From Crambe crambe (taxonomy: Eukaryota; Porifera; Demospongiae; Poecilosclerida; Crambeidae): a stretch of 64,000 bases of DNA. How positions within the stretch are numbered: position 1 is the stretch's first letter; each line of letters opens with the position of its first letter. Shown here piece by piece: positions 38,201 through 48,411 of this stretch. The notes under the pieces are model-generated. The model made no database searches. It was not told the origin of the DNA and was given only the letters and a program-made list of their open reading frames with translations. The translations under genes and the position numbers were made by a program. Location of the stretch: contig OZ004597.1 in assembly GCA_963924555.1 (NCBI GenBank), positions 2,250,404-2,314,403 of the forward strand, in the 5' to 3' direction.

Positions 38201-39212
38201 CCTGCAGTACTTCTGACTATATGAAGCATAAACTTTTGTACTCACTCATATGGAATTATAATGGTCTATTCAATATCAGCCCCTAGCTGGCAGCGCTTCC
38301 TACTTTCAATTCAATTCCTTGTGTGTGTAAGATGGTGTACATATGAGTGAGTGCTTATGGAGGGTCACATGATTTAGGGGGGATGGATTAAGAATTCATC
38401 CGGATCCTTTTTTTAAACCAGCAGCAAATGTCCAAATGTGCTTCCTTGAGTGAGGCACTCCATGAGTTTATCCCACATAGAGAGTGCTACCACACTCTCT
38501 TGATAATGGACACTTTATAGCATACTGGGTCAGGCCTCACAGAGTTTCTTATACATAACAGGCTCTATAACCATTATAGTATCAAAAAGTTCCTTGCAAT
38601 GAGTGATCATTAATTAGGTGCAATAATGATCTTTTTGTGATTATTATATAGGCAATCATGTAGGACCAATGACTACTACTGTAGGCAATCATGTGGGACC
38701 AATGCCTACGAATCATGTGGGACCAATGCCTACAAATCATGTGGGACCAATGCCTACGAATCATGTGGGACCAATGCCTACGAATCATGTGGGACCAATG
38801 CCTACGAATCATGTGGGACCAATGCCTACAAATCATGTGGGACCAATGCCTACCTCGTCAGGTAAGAAGTGATTGGAAATCTGTGTGAGTGGTATTATGC
38901 TTCTTCTCTTCCTGCAGTTGTTTCTACAAATGCTACTACAAGTACTGTATCAGGTAAGTTGGTTGAAGCACAATGTCTACAAATATATTTCAATGGAGAA
39001 GTAACATTCTGTATTCTGTAGTAACCAAACAACCATCATCAGTACTACCTAAGATAGTTGTACCAGTGGTTCTGGTGGTATTGCTCCTATTGGTGGGTTC
39101 AGTCGTACTCATAGTGGGAGTGGTGTACCTCAGGAAGAAGAGGGCCAGAACCTTCACCTTCCAGCGCATGGCCTTGAGCGATGTCGAGGGAGAAGAGGAG
39201 GATGATGACTAA
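29219..39212 (+). CDS. Type I membrane protein with three six-cysteine modules and a repeat stalk (receptor family, 'gene A')
   Basis: Nine exons join in frame: 29219-29238 (signal peptide MASRLLWLIVSLCLSISS; the frame requires a GC donor, AG|GCAAGT), 29572-29963, 30768-31217, 32242-32673 (one module each), 36195-36324 (linker ending IPIDRCSC), 38122-38175, 38652-38861 (minisatellite stalk), 38918-38953, 39022-39212 (TM and tail). Modules show TC-x2-L-x2-I, a three-Cys block, TVLPC-x2-PPAVQV, FN-x-T and NVTV-x-H. The last exon gives a ~25-residue TM helix, RKKRARTFTFQRMA and an acidic end EGEEEDDD. The phase pattern 1-0, 0-0, 0-0, 0-1, 1-1 matches genes R and C, showing common origin. Its 3.5-kb intron 4 contains a complete antisense gene (33477-35484), and the next intron a MITE. 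Function unknown; cell-surface recognition is a guess. Confidence 0.82.
33477..35484 (-). CDS. Nested antisense mucin-like single-pass receptor with SH2/SH3-binding-type tail
   Basis: Four exons (35484-35151, 34909-34703, 34604-34532, 34389-33477) join in frame to 508 residues. Residues 1-23 are a signal peptide ending ASAQS. Residues ~24-130 are Ser/Thr/Ala-rich and mucin-like, with no cysteine module. A TM helix spans ~134-158 (GGSIGVLVIGVSFIFFSICC). The long cytoplasmic tail carries several tyrosines in acidic contexts (IYSTEE, IYAEEKYDYS, TIYTIKE), two PIPPPR proline motifs of SH3-ligand type, and YITM at 448-451, a PI3-kinase SH2 consensus (YxxM). It lies wholly within the intron of gene A between 32673 and 36195, on the opposite strand. 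I recognise no family; a phosphotyrosine-signalling receptor or adaptor is inferred from the motifs. Confidence 0.72.
37001..37615. mobile_element. 615-bp non-autonomous DNA transposon (TAGCCTCG family) with 9-bp target duplication
   Basis: It begins TAGCCTCGTACCCAGGCC and ends in the near complement GGCCTGGGTACAAGGCTA. Long subterminal inverted blocks include the CGCGGGG/CCCCGCG and CAACTTATACCAGGCCCTTC-type segments. The direct repeat AGTCTCCCC flanks it at 36992-37000 and 37616-37624. Same end sequence as the element at 9747-10505 but a different interior. It sits in an intron of gene A. Confidence 0.85.
38652..38861 (+). repeat. 24-bp coding minisatellite (stalk of gene A)
   Basis: Seven near-identical 24-bp copies encode NHVGPMPT, preceded by a degenerate copy. 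The unit is a multiple of three, so copy-number change keeps the frame. The repeat forms most of the membrane-proximal stalk exon. Confidence 0.92.
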
Positions 39213-39860
39213 TTTAATAATCACACTTTTTACTATCGATGATATCATTTGTTTTTGTTAAGTTGCACGCACATCACATCTGAATAAGCTAAGTACTTTA
39301 TGACCACTTAGCCATGCAGTGAGTTCTCACTTTTGGAACGATGGCGACATGTAATGACAATGAAGATGCAGGGGTGGCTCTGGCAGATATAAGATGCCAA
39401 GGGACCATAATTTTTCTCCATTATGTGATGAGAGTGACTTGGTCAATTAGACATGCAGTAATAATCCAAGTAGTGGTACAGCAGTTGGTTTCTTCCCAGA
39501 GCTAGAGCTGTGGCGATCTTCCTGTTAATTGTAGCGTTAATTTTGTACTAGTCAGATAGAGGGGTGGGGAAGGAAGGAAGGATGTAAGGAAGGAGAAAGA
39601 GAGCACCATTTTATAGTTTTCAAGGGTGTTCGGAGGTTTCTGATGAGTCTGTGAAATTGGCACAGCAGAAAAGAACATTTGACAAAAATCAAGATGGAAT
39701 TTAATTGTGTTGCCATAGATAGAGCACTCCCGATCTATTCTCTCATAGATAGTAGAGTACTCTACTATCTATGATTCTATCTAGCTATGGTGTTGCCTAT
39801 TAATCGCCCCTTTTGCCGTGAGACTACCTTTTGCCTAATATCTATCTAGGAGGAAAAATT
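39213..39860. other. Intergenic region with a decayed receptor-family exon fragment
   Basis: Around 39455-39535 the sequence matches the start of the first-module exon of gene C (AATCCAAG-AGTGGTAC, CTTCTTCCCAGAGCT, TGTGGCGATCTTCCTG), with small insertions that break the frame. The segment at ~39235-39275 (CATTTG-TTTTGTTAAGTTGC) also matches the flank upstream of gene C (~41265). The rest shows nothing recognisable beyond a GAAGG-rich patch. Confidence 0.6.
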
Positions 39861-41173
39861 ATGACTAATGTTCACCCCGATCGTGATCTTCCTCCATCCT
39901 ACTATGAAGTGGTTGCTCAAACGGGATGTAAATTATTAAATCACTAGCTAGCTACCCCCCATGAAATTAAACTAGTCTGGGGAGGGGACGCCTCTTTCTT
40001 GTTTGGGGGCCTTATCAGCTTCTTATCATCTAAATTGTAGACCAAAAGCCCAGATCAAATACACCATTGCTTTCTTCACAAGTTCACTATGCTAGTGCTA
40101 TGACCACTAGCACTCCTCCAACTATTCGTCCATCTGCAACCAATCATCCACCTGCAGCTAATCCTGGCAGCGGAGCCAGTGCTGGAACTCGTGCTGGGGC
40201 TGTGGCTAATCCTGGCCACATTGTGATTAATGCTAGAGATGTGGCTAATCCTGACGGCAGACCAACATTGGGACCAAATCCTAAATTTAATATGACAGCA
40301 TACATCATGTTGTGTACTGGAATAGGGACACCATACTGTAAGTCTAGTAAGGTAAAGTGGGGCAATGGGACAATTCCAACTCTATTATATTCCAGTCAGC
40401 CTAGTCGGAGAAACAAAGATCAAAAATGACGGAATTGCCCCACCCTCGAAATTTCCCCGCCTTACCTTACTACTACTACTACTACTATTACACTAATTAA
40501 CTTGTCTGCCAGAACACAGACAAATTTTTATTTTGAGTTGCTCTGTATAGCACCTTGAGCACGATGAGAAGCTGGAATTGGCCTGCAAGATTATATTAAA
40601 GTGTGTAATGTATTATCTTTATAGGTGGTCTTTGTGCATGCTGGTATTTCTTCTGTTTTGGAGGAGCAGGTTTAACAATTACAATCTTTGCCCCAATAGT
40701 ACCACTGGGTTCAGAAGGTAAACTCTATAATCATTACATACAGCTTATAAACTCCATAATTATATTCCACAGTCCCAGTCCCATACATAAACCTTACTAG
40801 CTCAATTGTACTCTGTATGCTTGCTGGAGCAGTATTCATACTGTTGCCTGTATTCTGGTGTATCGCATTGGTGGTGTTCACAAGAAGTGGAGGTAATGGC
40901 TGCTCCAATCCTTGCAGAAGAATCGATCTTGATGATAATCGTAATTACACTTTATTGAGTTGCTGTTTTTGGATGGTAGTCATTTTTTTTGTATCTGTGA
41001 CCACTGGTATTATTGTTGATGCCATTCATATTGTTGATCATGACTACCTACCGGTTTCAGTGACTATGGCTTCAATTATGGGTTCCATCATCCTATTTTT
41101 TCTGTGCTGCAATTTGCTAACTTACAGGTGCTACATTCGAAAAAGAGCTGGACAAGTATTTTGTTGTTGCTGA
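39861..41173 (+). CDS. Four-transmembrane protein with N-terminal PPxY motif and proline/glycine-rich region
   Basis: Four exons (39861-39927, 40041-40337, 40625-40717, 40773-41173) join in frame to 285 residues. The N-terminus MTNVHPDRDLPPSYYEVV contains PPSY, a WW-domain (Nedd4-type) ligand. Residues ~40-110 are Pro/Ala/Gly/Asn-rich with loose repeats (ANPG). Four hydrophobic spans follow: one in exon 3 and three in exon 4 (SSIVLCMLAGAVFILLPVF, FWMVVIFFVSVTTGIIVDA, MASIMGSIILFFLCCNLL). The C-terminus is short and ends in cysteines (FCCC), possible palmitoylation sites. The layout recalls small tetra-span proteins such as MS4A or LITAF-type relatives, but I cannot assign a family. It is unrelated to the neighbouring receptors and sits between two duplicated flanks. 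Confidence 0.68.
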
Positions 41174-41223
41174 AATAGCATAATTATGTAATATCATTTT
41201 TTTTTTTTTTTTTTTTTTGTAAT

Positions 41224-41243
41224 ATCATGCGCGCGCGCATGAT
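41224..41243. promoter_or_regulatory. Perfect 20-bp palindrome upstream of gene C
   Basis: ATCATGCGCGCGCGCATGAT reads the same on both strands and lies 103 bp before the gene C ATG. Its core resembles an extended NRF1-type GCGC element. A run of ~19 T residues precedes it at ~41200. Confidence 0.45.
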
Positions 41244-41345
41244 GAATGAATTATTGATGGTGTCATTTGTTTTGTTAAGTTGCGCATGATCACTAAAATG
41301 CGTGAAGTACGTGCTGACTCAACAGTCGGCCCCAGGCAGAAAACA

Positions 41346-43018
41346 ATGGGTACAGCATACTTCTTCATTGGTGAGTATTCAGAGTGCCAATTTCACTTCA
41401 CTTGGTCAGTCTCTCCAATTACACACACACAGTAATAATCCAAGCAGTGGTACTGCAGCTGGCTTCTTCCCAGAGCTGTGGCGATCTTCCTGTTAATTGT
41501 AGAGCATTGGATGACAGCTGTTTGAGAATACGATGCTCCAGTGGCAACTACACGGCGTGGATTCAAGTATCCAACTGTAAAGATCCTGTGCAGGTGGACC
41601 TGAATGTTTCTGACTCGATTGGCCATCTGTGTCATAGGACCTACAGCGTCAGTGAAAGTCAGTATGGAGAATTGGCTATGAATGGGAAGCTGCAACTGAA
41701 TGCTACTTTCAATAGGAATGCTTCACACCTAACATTTGTATGTACTAGTGAGAATGGGTGGTAGGGAGGGAGGGCGTAACCTTTCAAGGTGTGAAGTTAT
41801 GACTGTTTTTCAGGCATTCTCCATTCATAAAGACAACCTAACTGTTGCTCTTCTTATCCCATCCATCAAAGTACCACTGAACCCAACTGAGTGTATGTGC
41901 AGTTCCATTCAGAATGCTGCTAATGTCACCAGACACCCACTCCCTGGAGGCACACATCCCTGTTTTCCCGACACACGCTGTGGTGGCATGTACTGCAATA
42001 TCACCTTTGTTGGTAATATTGCAACCCACACCACGATTGACCCTTGTACTGAGAGTGTACAGATAACCGCTGACAGATTTGATCGAACCTTCACTAACTC
42101 CGAAGAGCTGCCAATAAGTGGTGGTGCAACTGTTTACGTCACTATCCATCATTATAACTACTCTATGGAAGTCTCGGTGAGTAGAGATCATGGTGGAGTT
42201 CCACTAAGGGGGGATATCAATCTGGAATGTGACAGAGGAAAGGGGTGGGAAAACTCATTTCTGGGTCACTACAATGTGAATAGCTATCTTGTTTAAAACT
42301 TTAATATCATAACTGTGAGGCTAAAAACCATTAACTTCTCTTGCAGGTGTCTCTGTTTCATACATTTATACAAAATTTTACAATCCTCCCATTGCAACGC
42401 ATCATCTTGGACAGATCTAGGTGTATACCCTTCACACCTTTTCCAGGTAAGTTGACGTCTGGTTGTTTCGGGATACTTGATTAATGATTTCCTCCTGTAG
42501 CTGCTCCAGTCCCAGACAACCTGCCTCATGTAGTGACATGTTCTGATGGCAGACCTGGTCCAACAACTGCTAACCGACCTCCTGGTCCAACAACTGTCAA
42601 TCAACACGGTCCAACAACTGCTAACCGACCTCCTGGTCCAACAACTGTCAATCAACACGGTCCAACAACTGTCAATCAACACGGTCCAACAACCACCAAT
42701 CAATCAGGTCAGAGATTTCAGACCAGCCATACTGTGGAATTTAGTCATTTCTCCTGTCTTTGTATTATGATGTGAAGCCTCACTCTATTTATACTACCTC
42801 TATAACATGTCATAATCTCTTCTATAGGAGTCCCACAACAGTCCCACCTTGCCCTGAAAGTGGCTCTGCCAGTGGTGTGTATCATCCTCTCTGCAGTTTT
42901 GTTTGCTGTCGTGTTCATGGTGGTATGGATAGTGTACCATCGCTACAAGAAGAAGAGGGAATTCCGTTTCCAGAGAATGGCTTTCGATGAGAGCGATGAT
43001 GATGATGATAATATGTGA
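41346..43018 (+). CDS. Intact two-module type I receptor of the same family ('gene C')
   Basis: Six exons join in frame to 396 residues: 41346-41370 (MGTAYFFI), 41433-41737 (rest of signal peptide, IIQAVVLQLASSQS, and module 1), 41814-42176 (module 2), 42347-42446 (linker ending IILDRSRC), 42501-42707 (stalk), 42828-43018 (TM and tail). Module 1 has ALDDSCLRIRC and QVSNCKDPVQV; module 2 has GGMYCN, IDPC and TIHHYNYSMEV. These are variants of the LPC-x2-PP module in genes R and A, with the same exon phases. The stalk repeats GPTT-x-N six times. The TM helix (VALPVVCIILSAVLFAVVF) is followed by HRYKKKREFRFQRMAFDES and an acidic end DDDDDNM. This is the template for the broken copies downstream. 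Ligand and function unknown. Confidence 0.82.
42540..42705 (+). repeat. Stalk minisatellite of gene C (GPTT-x-N repeats)
   Basis: Alternating ~24- and ~27-bp units (GGTCCAACAACTG-x-CAA/TAAC) give six GPTT(A/V/T)N repeats in frame. Related but shorter or shuffled versions occur at 47570-47700 and 53450-53588. Confidence 0.85.
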
Positions 43019-43319
43019 ATCCACCCACTCCTCGTCTCACAATCATGACTAGCCTATTATGGCTTACTCCTACATCATGTTATTATTCTCTTTTTTATTA
43101 CTATTCTCTTTTTCAAGTTCATTTTTTATAATCACTTTGCAGTTAGCTAGCTAATAGCATGCTTTATGTTAGTCTCACATAAAGAAAGAAATTGTACTTC
43201 ACGCACGGGCGGGTGTTTCAACGTGGACATTTACGCTTAATTAGATTCATGTTAATTCATTTAAATTCATTTCCGGTGTGGACAAGATAATAGTATCTCC
43301 AAGAAACATTCCAGGAATC

Positions 43320-44135
43320 ACTAATCCAGACAAGAGTAGCCCATAACTTTTTGGAGAGTAATGGCCATGGGTCCTTAAACAACTCTTCTTCTAGAAAATA
43401 ATGTTCCTCAACCAGGAATAGAGATAGAGATCATCAAGTGCAGATATAGTTTGTACTAGCATAGAGGGTACTGGTGACCATTTAAACAGAACGTACCTTA
43501 TCGTTTTGGATAGTAACGGCCATGGGTCCTTAATCAACTCCTCTTCTGTTCCTCAACTAAGAATAGAGATATAGATCATCAAGTGCAGATATAGTTTGTA
43601 CTAGCAAAGATGGTACTGGTGACCATTTGACACACCTCATCTTTTTGGAGAGTAACAGCTATGGGTCCTTAATCAACTTCTCTTCTAGGAAACAATGTTC
43701 CTCAACTAGGAATAGAGATATAGATCATCAAGTGCAGATATAGTTTGTACTAGCATAGAGGATACTGGTGACCATTGGAACAGAATGTACCTTATCTTTT
43801 TGAAGAGTAACGCCTATGGCTCCTTAATCAACTCCTCTTCTAGGAAACAATGTTCCTCAACTAGGAATAGAGATATAGATCATCAAGTGCAGATATAGTT
43901 TGTACTAACATAGAGGATACTGGTGACCATTGGAACAGAACACACCTTATCTTTTTGGAGAGTAACGGCCTGGGTCCTTAAACAACTCTTCTTCTAGAAA
44001 ACAATGTTCCTCAACTAGGAATAGAGATAGAGATCATCAAGTGCAGATATAGTTTGTACTAGCATAGATGATACTGGTGACCATTGGAACAGAATTCACC
44101 TTATCGTTTAGGACAGTAATGGCCATGGGTCCTTA
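43320..44135. repeat. ~150-bp tandem repeat array
   Basis: About five and a half diverged copies. The landmark GTTCCTCAAC recurs at 43403, 43548, 43697, 43852 and 44006, spacings of 145-155 bp. Units include ATAGATCATCAAGTGCAGAT and ACTGGTGACCATT. It separates gene C from the next family copy. No coding potential. Confidence 0.88.
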
Positions 44136-44402
44136 AAAAAAAACATGACAAAGCTAGCCTTTATTAATGTGCTTATTCTTGTCCACAACCTGCAACAATA
44201 TGCTGGTGGTTGCATGACTCACACAACTCTAGTCTCTTGCCCAGTAGTTTGTTTCTAGGTAGCTAATTGGTTGGAATAAATACCACTGACTACACTGTAC
44301 ATCAGTAGTAGCTATGTTTTTGTTTTCTGAACAGTCACAAACTTCATAACTGGGAGGATAATATCTTGTAGCTAGGTGTCTATATTTGATGCATGGATAC
44401 AA

Positions 44403-44908
44403 TCCTCCCATTGCAACACATAGATCTACGTATCACATCCCAGTTGAATGAGAAAAGATACATAGCTAGCTGGACCGGACTACCTGCCTCATGGGGTAAC
44501 ATGTTCTAATAACGGACCTGCTACAGCTGGTCCAACAACTGTCACTCAACCAGGTCTGACCAACAACTCCAAGTCTGACATCTACTAACCGACAACCTGG
44601 TCCATCCAACAACCATCAATCAACCTGGTCCAACTACAGTGGTAGTAGCTAGTCACTTCTTAATGTGAAGCCTTGTTTTCAAGATCACTCTTACATTGCA
44701 TGTTCATAATCTCTTCTATAGGAGTCACACAACAGTCCCACCTTGCCCTGAAAGTGGCTCTGCCAGTGGTGTGTATCATCCTCTCTGCAGTTTTGTTTGC
44801 TGTTGTGTTCATGGTGGTATGGATAGTGTACCATCGCTACAAGAAGAAGGGGGAATTCTGTTTCCAGAGTTCAACGAGAGCGATGATGATGATGATGACA
44901 ACATGTGA
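44403..44908 (+). pseudogene. Receptor-family 3' fragment with frameshifted tail (copy D)
   Basis: Only the end of the linker exon, the stalk (~44480-44620) and the TM exon (from 44723) are present; there is no signal peptide and no modules. The TM exon reads GVTQQSHLALKVALPVV and onward like gene C. Relative to gene C it lacks seven bases after EFCFQ (CAGAG joined to TTCAACGAG), which throws the acidic tail out of frame. Not expected to make a receptor. Confidence 0.75.
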
Positions 44909-45205
44909 ATCCACCCACTCCCCATCTCACAATCATGACTAGCCTAATATGGCTTACTCAATGTTATTTTATTACTATTCTCTTTTCATTTTTAAACATG
45001 TGTGTCATCTAGACAGGACTTGAAAGGATCCGTGGTTTAGACCTTTTGAACTTGGGTTTAGTTGACAGGTGGTGAGTAATTTGTCTGGGTTCACAATGAG
45101 ATTATTAATCTGGCAGGACCAATGGCATGACAGCTTGAGATAATAGTATAATTGGATCAGAGCAATGGGTTGGACTTTGATCTATTTTGTGACCAATTGA
45201 TGTGC

Positions 45206-45261
<56 letters not shown>

Positions 45262-45291
45262 CATCAATAACTTTTATGTTGAAAAAATGCC
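44909..45291. other. Intergenic flank shared between copies, with (AG)n tract
   Basis: The region holds sequence also found near 48040-48130 and 54060-54200 (TTTGAACTTGGGTT, TTGACAGGTGGT, TTTGTCTGGGTTCAC). A perfect (AG)n run at ~45209-45259 follows. In the paralogue at 48412 the same (AG)n lies in the intron just before module 2, so here the 5' exons have been lost. Confidence 0.6.
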
Positions 45292-46895
45292 AGGTATCCT
45301 TCATTCTTAAAGGTGACCCAACTATCGTTCCTCTTGTCCCATCCATCAAACTGCCCCTGAACCCAGCCAAGTGCATGTGCAGTTCCATTCACAGTCTCTC
45401 TGATGTTAGTGGAGGGCGAATTTTGGATTTCTCATATAGGGGTAGAGGCAGGCCCTGTTCCCCTGACACTAACTGTAGTGGCATGTACTGCAATATAGAA
45501 TATGCTGTCTACAGTGGTGGTGGACCTGTATCCCCCACTCACATCATGATTGACCCTTGTGCTCAGAGTGTAAGGATGTATACGATCAATTCTACTTTTT
45601 TTGATCAAACTGTCAATGACTCTGATGTGATGGAAGTAACTTTTTACTATGGATTTTTTAATGTCACCATTAATCATTATAGCTAACTACTCCATGGAAG
45701 TTTCGGTGAGTAGGGTACATAGTAGGTAACCTTGTATAGGGCCACCTATATAGTACAAAGCCATGAGGGGTTCAATTCTTGCCCTGTAGCTACTCCAGGA
45801 AAACTTATTTCTGGGTAGCTAGCTTGTTGGTATAACTTGCTAGATAAGATATTCTGAATTTTTATTACGTTGCTCTTTCATCTAAACTTTAATCCTTTGA
45901 AGTCTATCTCATAATTATATAGATGTCTTTCATTTTTCGATGGCGCAACAACTTTTTGCCATTGCAACGCATCATCTTGGACAGAACTGGGTGTACACCC
46001 TTCACATCTTTTCCAGGCAAGTTGATGTCCAGTTGATTGAAAAAGGCACCTCACTTTTTGGGACCGAGAAGATTTTTTAGAATCCCTATAAGTTGCCTCT
46101 TCAGTGAGATGTCATAAATGGCAAAAATACCTGCATTCCCAGCTATGATGTGGATGCTCCTCTCTGGGAAATAGGTCCTATATGATTAGTATAACCAAAT
46201 ATTTTGTCCTGTAGCTGCTCCTGTACTGGATGACCTGCCATGTTCCAATGACACAATACTCTTCAACCAACCAGGTCTGACTCTACCAGGTTTGTGCAGT
46301 GAGGACATCATTAGACATTGGTCACAAAAGAATGTAATTACTAACCATAAATTTCCAGTGTGATACATAGAGTTTCAATGGGACTATATGAAATGCATTA
46401 TTTCTCTGGAATGTGTAGCTATTCTAGAACTTCATTTAACAAGCCATGTAAATGGTTGCCATATCGACGTAGATTTGTAATAAGAAATGGCTGACCAAAA
46501 ATCAGCCATTGTTGGTGAGAAATAGTTTTTTATATATATACTTTGTGAGTGATGAAGCTTCATATCTTGGGTATTCTTGTGGGGCCTTGCACGTTGAAAG
46601 GATGTCCTAGCTACTTCCTTAGGTGGCCACTTCGATTTCAGAGGTGGACAGGTACATGTAGTTGAGTTTTTCATATAATGTACTGTATTACTGTATTACT
46701 TCTATAGGAGTCACACAACAGTCCCACCATCTTGCCCTGAAAGTAGCTCTGCCTGTGGCGTGCTTCATCATCCTCTTTGCAGTTCTATTTACCATTGTGT
46801 TCATGGTGGTGCAGTCAGCTCGCCACCGCTACAAGAAGAAGGAATTTTTAAAAATTGCTTCCAATGAGAGCAATGATGACATGGTAGCAACATAA
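45292..46895 (+). pseudogene. 5'-truncated receptor copy with frameshift in module 2 (copy E)
   Basis: Exons resembling gene C module 2 (45292-~45703), linker (~45924-46017, with a GC donor, TTCCAG|GCAAGT), a short stalk (46215-~46272) and TM/tail (~46709-46895) are in order. The signal-peptide and module-1 exons are absent. In module 2, NHYNYSM is broken by extra bases (CATTATAGCTAACTAC), giving a stop before the donor. The tail (RHRYKKKEFLKIASNESNDD) lacks the FQRM motif. Probably dead. Confidence 0.75.
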
Positions 46896-47414
46896 CCTGC
46901 TGTGAAACGACCCACACATTACAACTGTATAGAGAGCTCCAGTTATTATTATTATTATTTTTAACTCTTCATTGTGCACTGATAATTTTGACTATAATAT
47001 AATAATTAGCACGACTCTCTGGGATTGATAGGAGGTGGCAAAAAAGGATGTGGCTCTAGGACTTTATTATCAAGAAATGTTATGGGCAAAAAAAAAAAAA
47101 AAAAAAAAAAAAGAGTGAAAAAATATATGCAAGAAAAGTATACCACAGTTTAGTTTGCGAAGGTTCAACAAAAGAGTAACATCCCCATGGGATCAAATAA
47201 AACACAATAAAACAGGCCATAAATAATATCATTATGGTACTTTCTTGTCCACACTTACTTTATCATAACCTGCAACAATATGCTGGTGGTTGGTTGCTGG
47301 TACATGACTCACACAACTCTTGCCCAGTAGTTTGTTTCTAGGTAATTGGTTGGAATAAATACCACTATACAAACTTCATGACTGTGAACTTCATAACTGT
47401 GAGGATAAAATTTT
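46896..47414. other. Intergenic flank with poly(A) run
   Basis: It contains a run of ~27 A residues at ~47088. It also holds a duplicated flank (CATAACCTGCAACAATATGCTGGTGG, also at ~44187 and ~52005), showing that the copies arose by segmental duplication. No gene seen. Confidence 0.55.
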
Positions 47415-47808
47415 GTATTGCAACACATCGTCTTGGATGGATCTAGATGTACACCCTTCACACCTTTTCCAGGCAAGTTCACATCCCAGTTGAACGAGAA
47501 AAGATTGTATTCTCTCCATGTAACTGCTCCAGTCCCGGACTACCTGCCTCATGGGGTGACATGTTCTAATAACGGACCTGCTACAGCTGGCATGACAGTC
47601 CAAAACTGTCACTCGACCAGGTCTGACAACTGCAACAACTGTCAATCAACCAGGTCTGACATCTACTAACCGACCACCTGGTCCAACAACCATCAACTAC
47701 AGTAGTAGTAGTCACTTCTTAATGTGAAGCCATCGCTACAAGAAGAAGAGGGAATTCGGTTTCCAGAGAATGGCCTTCAACAAGAGCAATGATGATGATA
47801 ACATGTGA
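47415..47808 (+). pseudogene. Receptor remnant lacking the TM helix (copy E2)
   Basis: The end of a linker exon (TTGCAACACATCGTCTTGG, GC donor at ~47474) and a stalk (47525-47690) are present. An internal deletion then joins the intron (ATGTGAAGCC) to the middle of the last exon (ATCGCTACAAGAAGAAG). The cytoplasmic tail is present (KKKREFGFQRMAF, acidic end) but the signal, modules and TM helix are gone. Confidence 0.75.
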
Positions 47809-48411
47809 ATCCACCCACTCCCCATCTCACAATCACGACTAGCCTAATATGGCTTACTCCTAAATCATGTTATTTTATTACTATTCTCTTTTTCAAATTC
47901 TTCATTTTTTAAATATTTTTTATCTCTATACAGTTAGCTAATAGCATGCTTTATGTACTTGCACATACATGGATAGAATACCATCACCGATCAACTTAGG
48001 AGTTAGCCTCGTTCCCAAGGCTACTTAGGAGTAACGTGTGCATGAAAGAGCTCCTTTTGAACTTGGGTTATGTAAGCTATAGCTAGTTGACAGGCGGTAA
48101 TTTGTCTGGGTTCACAGTAATTAAATCTGGCAGGACCAAATATAGTCTATTATGGCTCACTTCTACATCATGTTATTTTATTACTATTCTCTTTCAAGTT
48201 CTTCATTTTTTAAAATTACTGTACAGTCAGCACATTCAGCAATTTAAGAGTAAACATGTGCGTCATCTAGACACTGACAGGTGGTGGAGTAACTTGTCTG
48301 GGTTCATAATAAGATTATTAAATCTGGCATAACAGCAGAGCTAGGCTAGTCTGGCTAGCGAGACGATGCAGGTAGTACTATCGTGTGTGTAGCTATTAAT
48401 TGTTGCTGACA
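47809..48411. other. Intergenic flank before copy F
   Basis: It carries duplicated flank sequence (GTTGACAGG, TTTGTCTGGGTTCAC) and, at 48004-48023, a 20-bp transposon-end remnant listed separately. Nothing else recognised. Confidence 0.5.
48004..48023. mobile_element. 20-bp remnant of a TAGCCTCG-family element, ends only
   Basis: TAGCCTCGTTCCCAAGGCTA consists of a left end joined to a right end of the family seen at 9747 and 37001. It is flanked by the direct 9-bp repeat CTTAGGAGT (47995-48003 and 48024-48032). This is an insertion that has lost all of its interior. Confidence 0.8.

Noticed and set aside
38582..38888. Long frames on both strands (MIRRHWSH and MWDQCL repeats)
   Set aside because: By-products of the 24-bp coding minisatellite; only the NHVGPMPT frame fits the flanking splice phases.
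38652..44135. CRISPR-like arrays (24-bp and ~150-bp repeats)
   Set aside because: The repeats are contiguous without spacers, in an intron-bearing animal genome.
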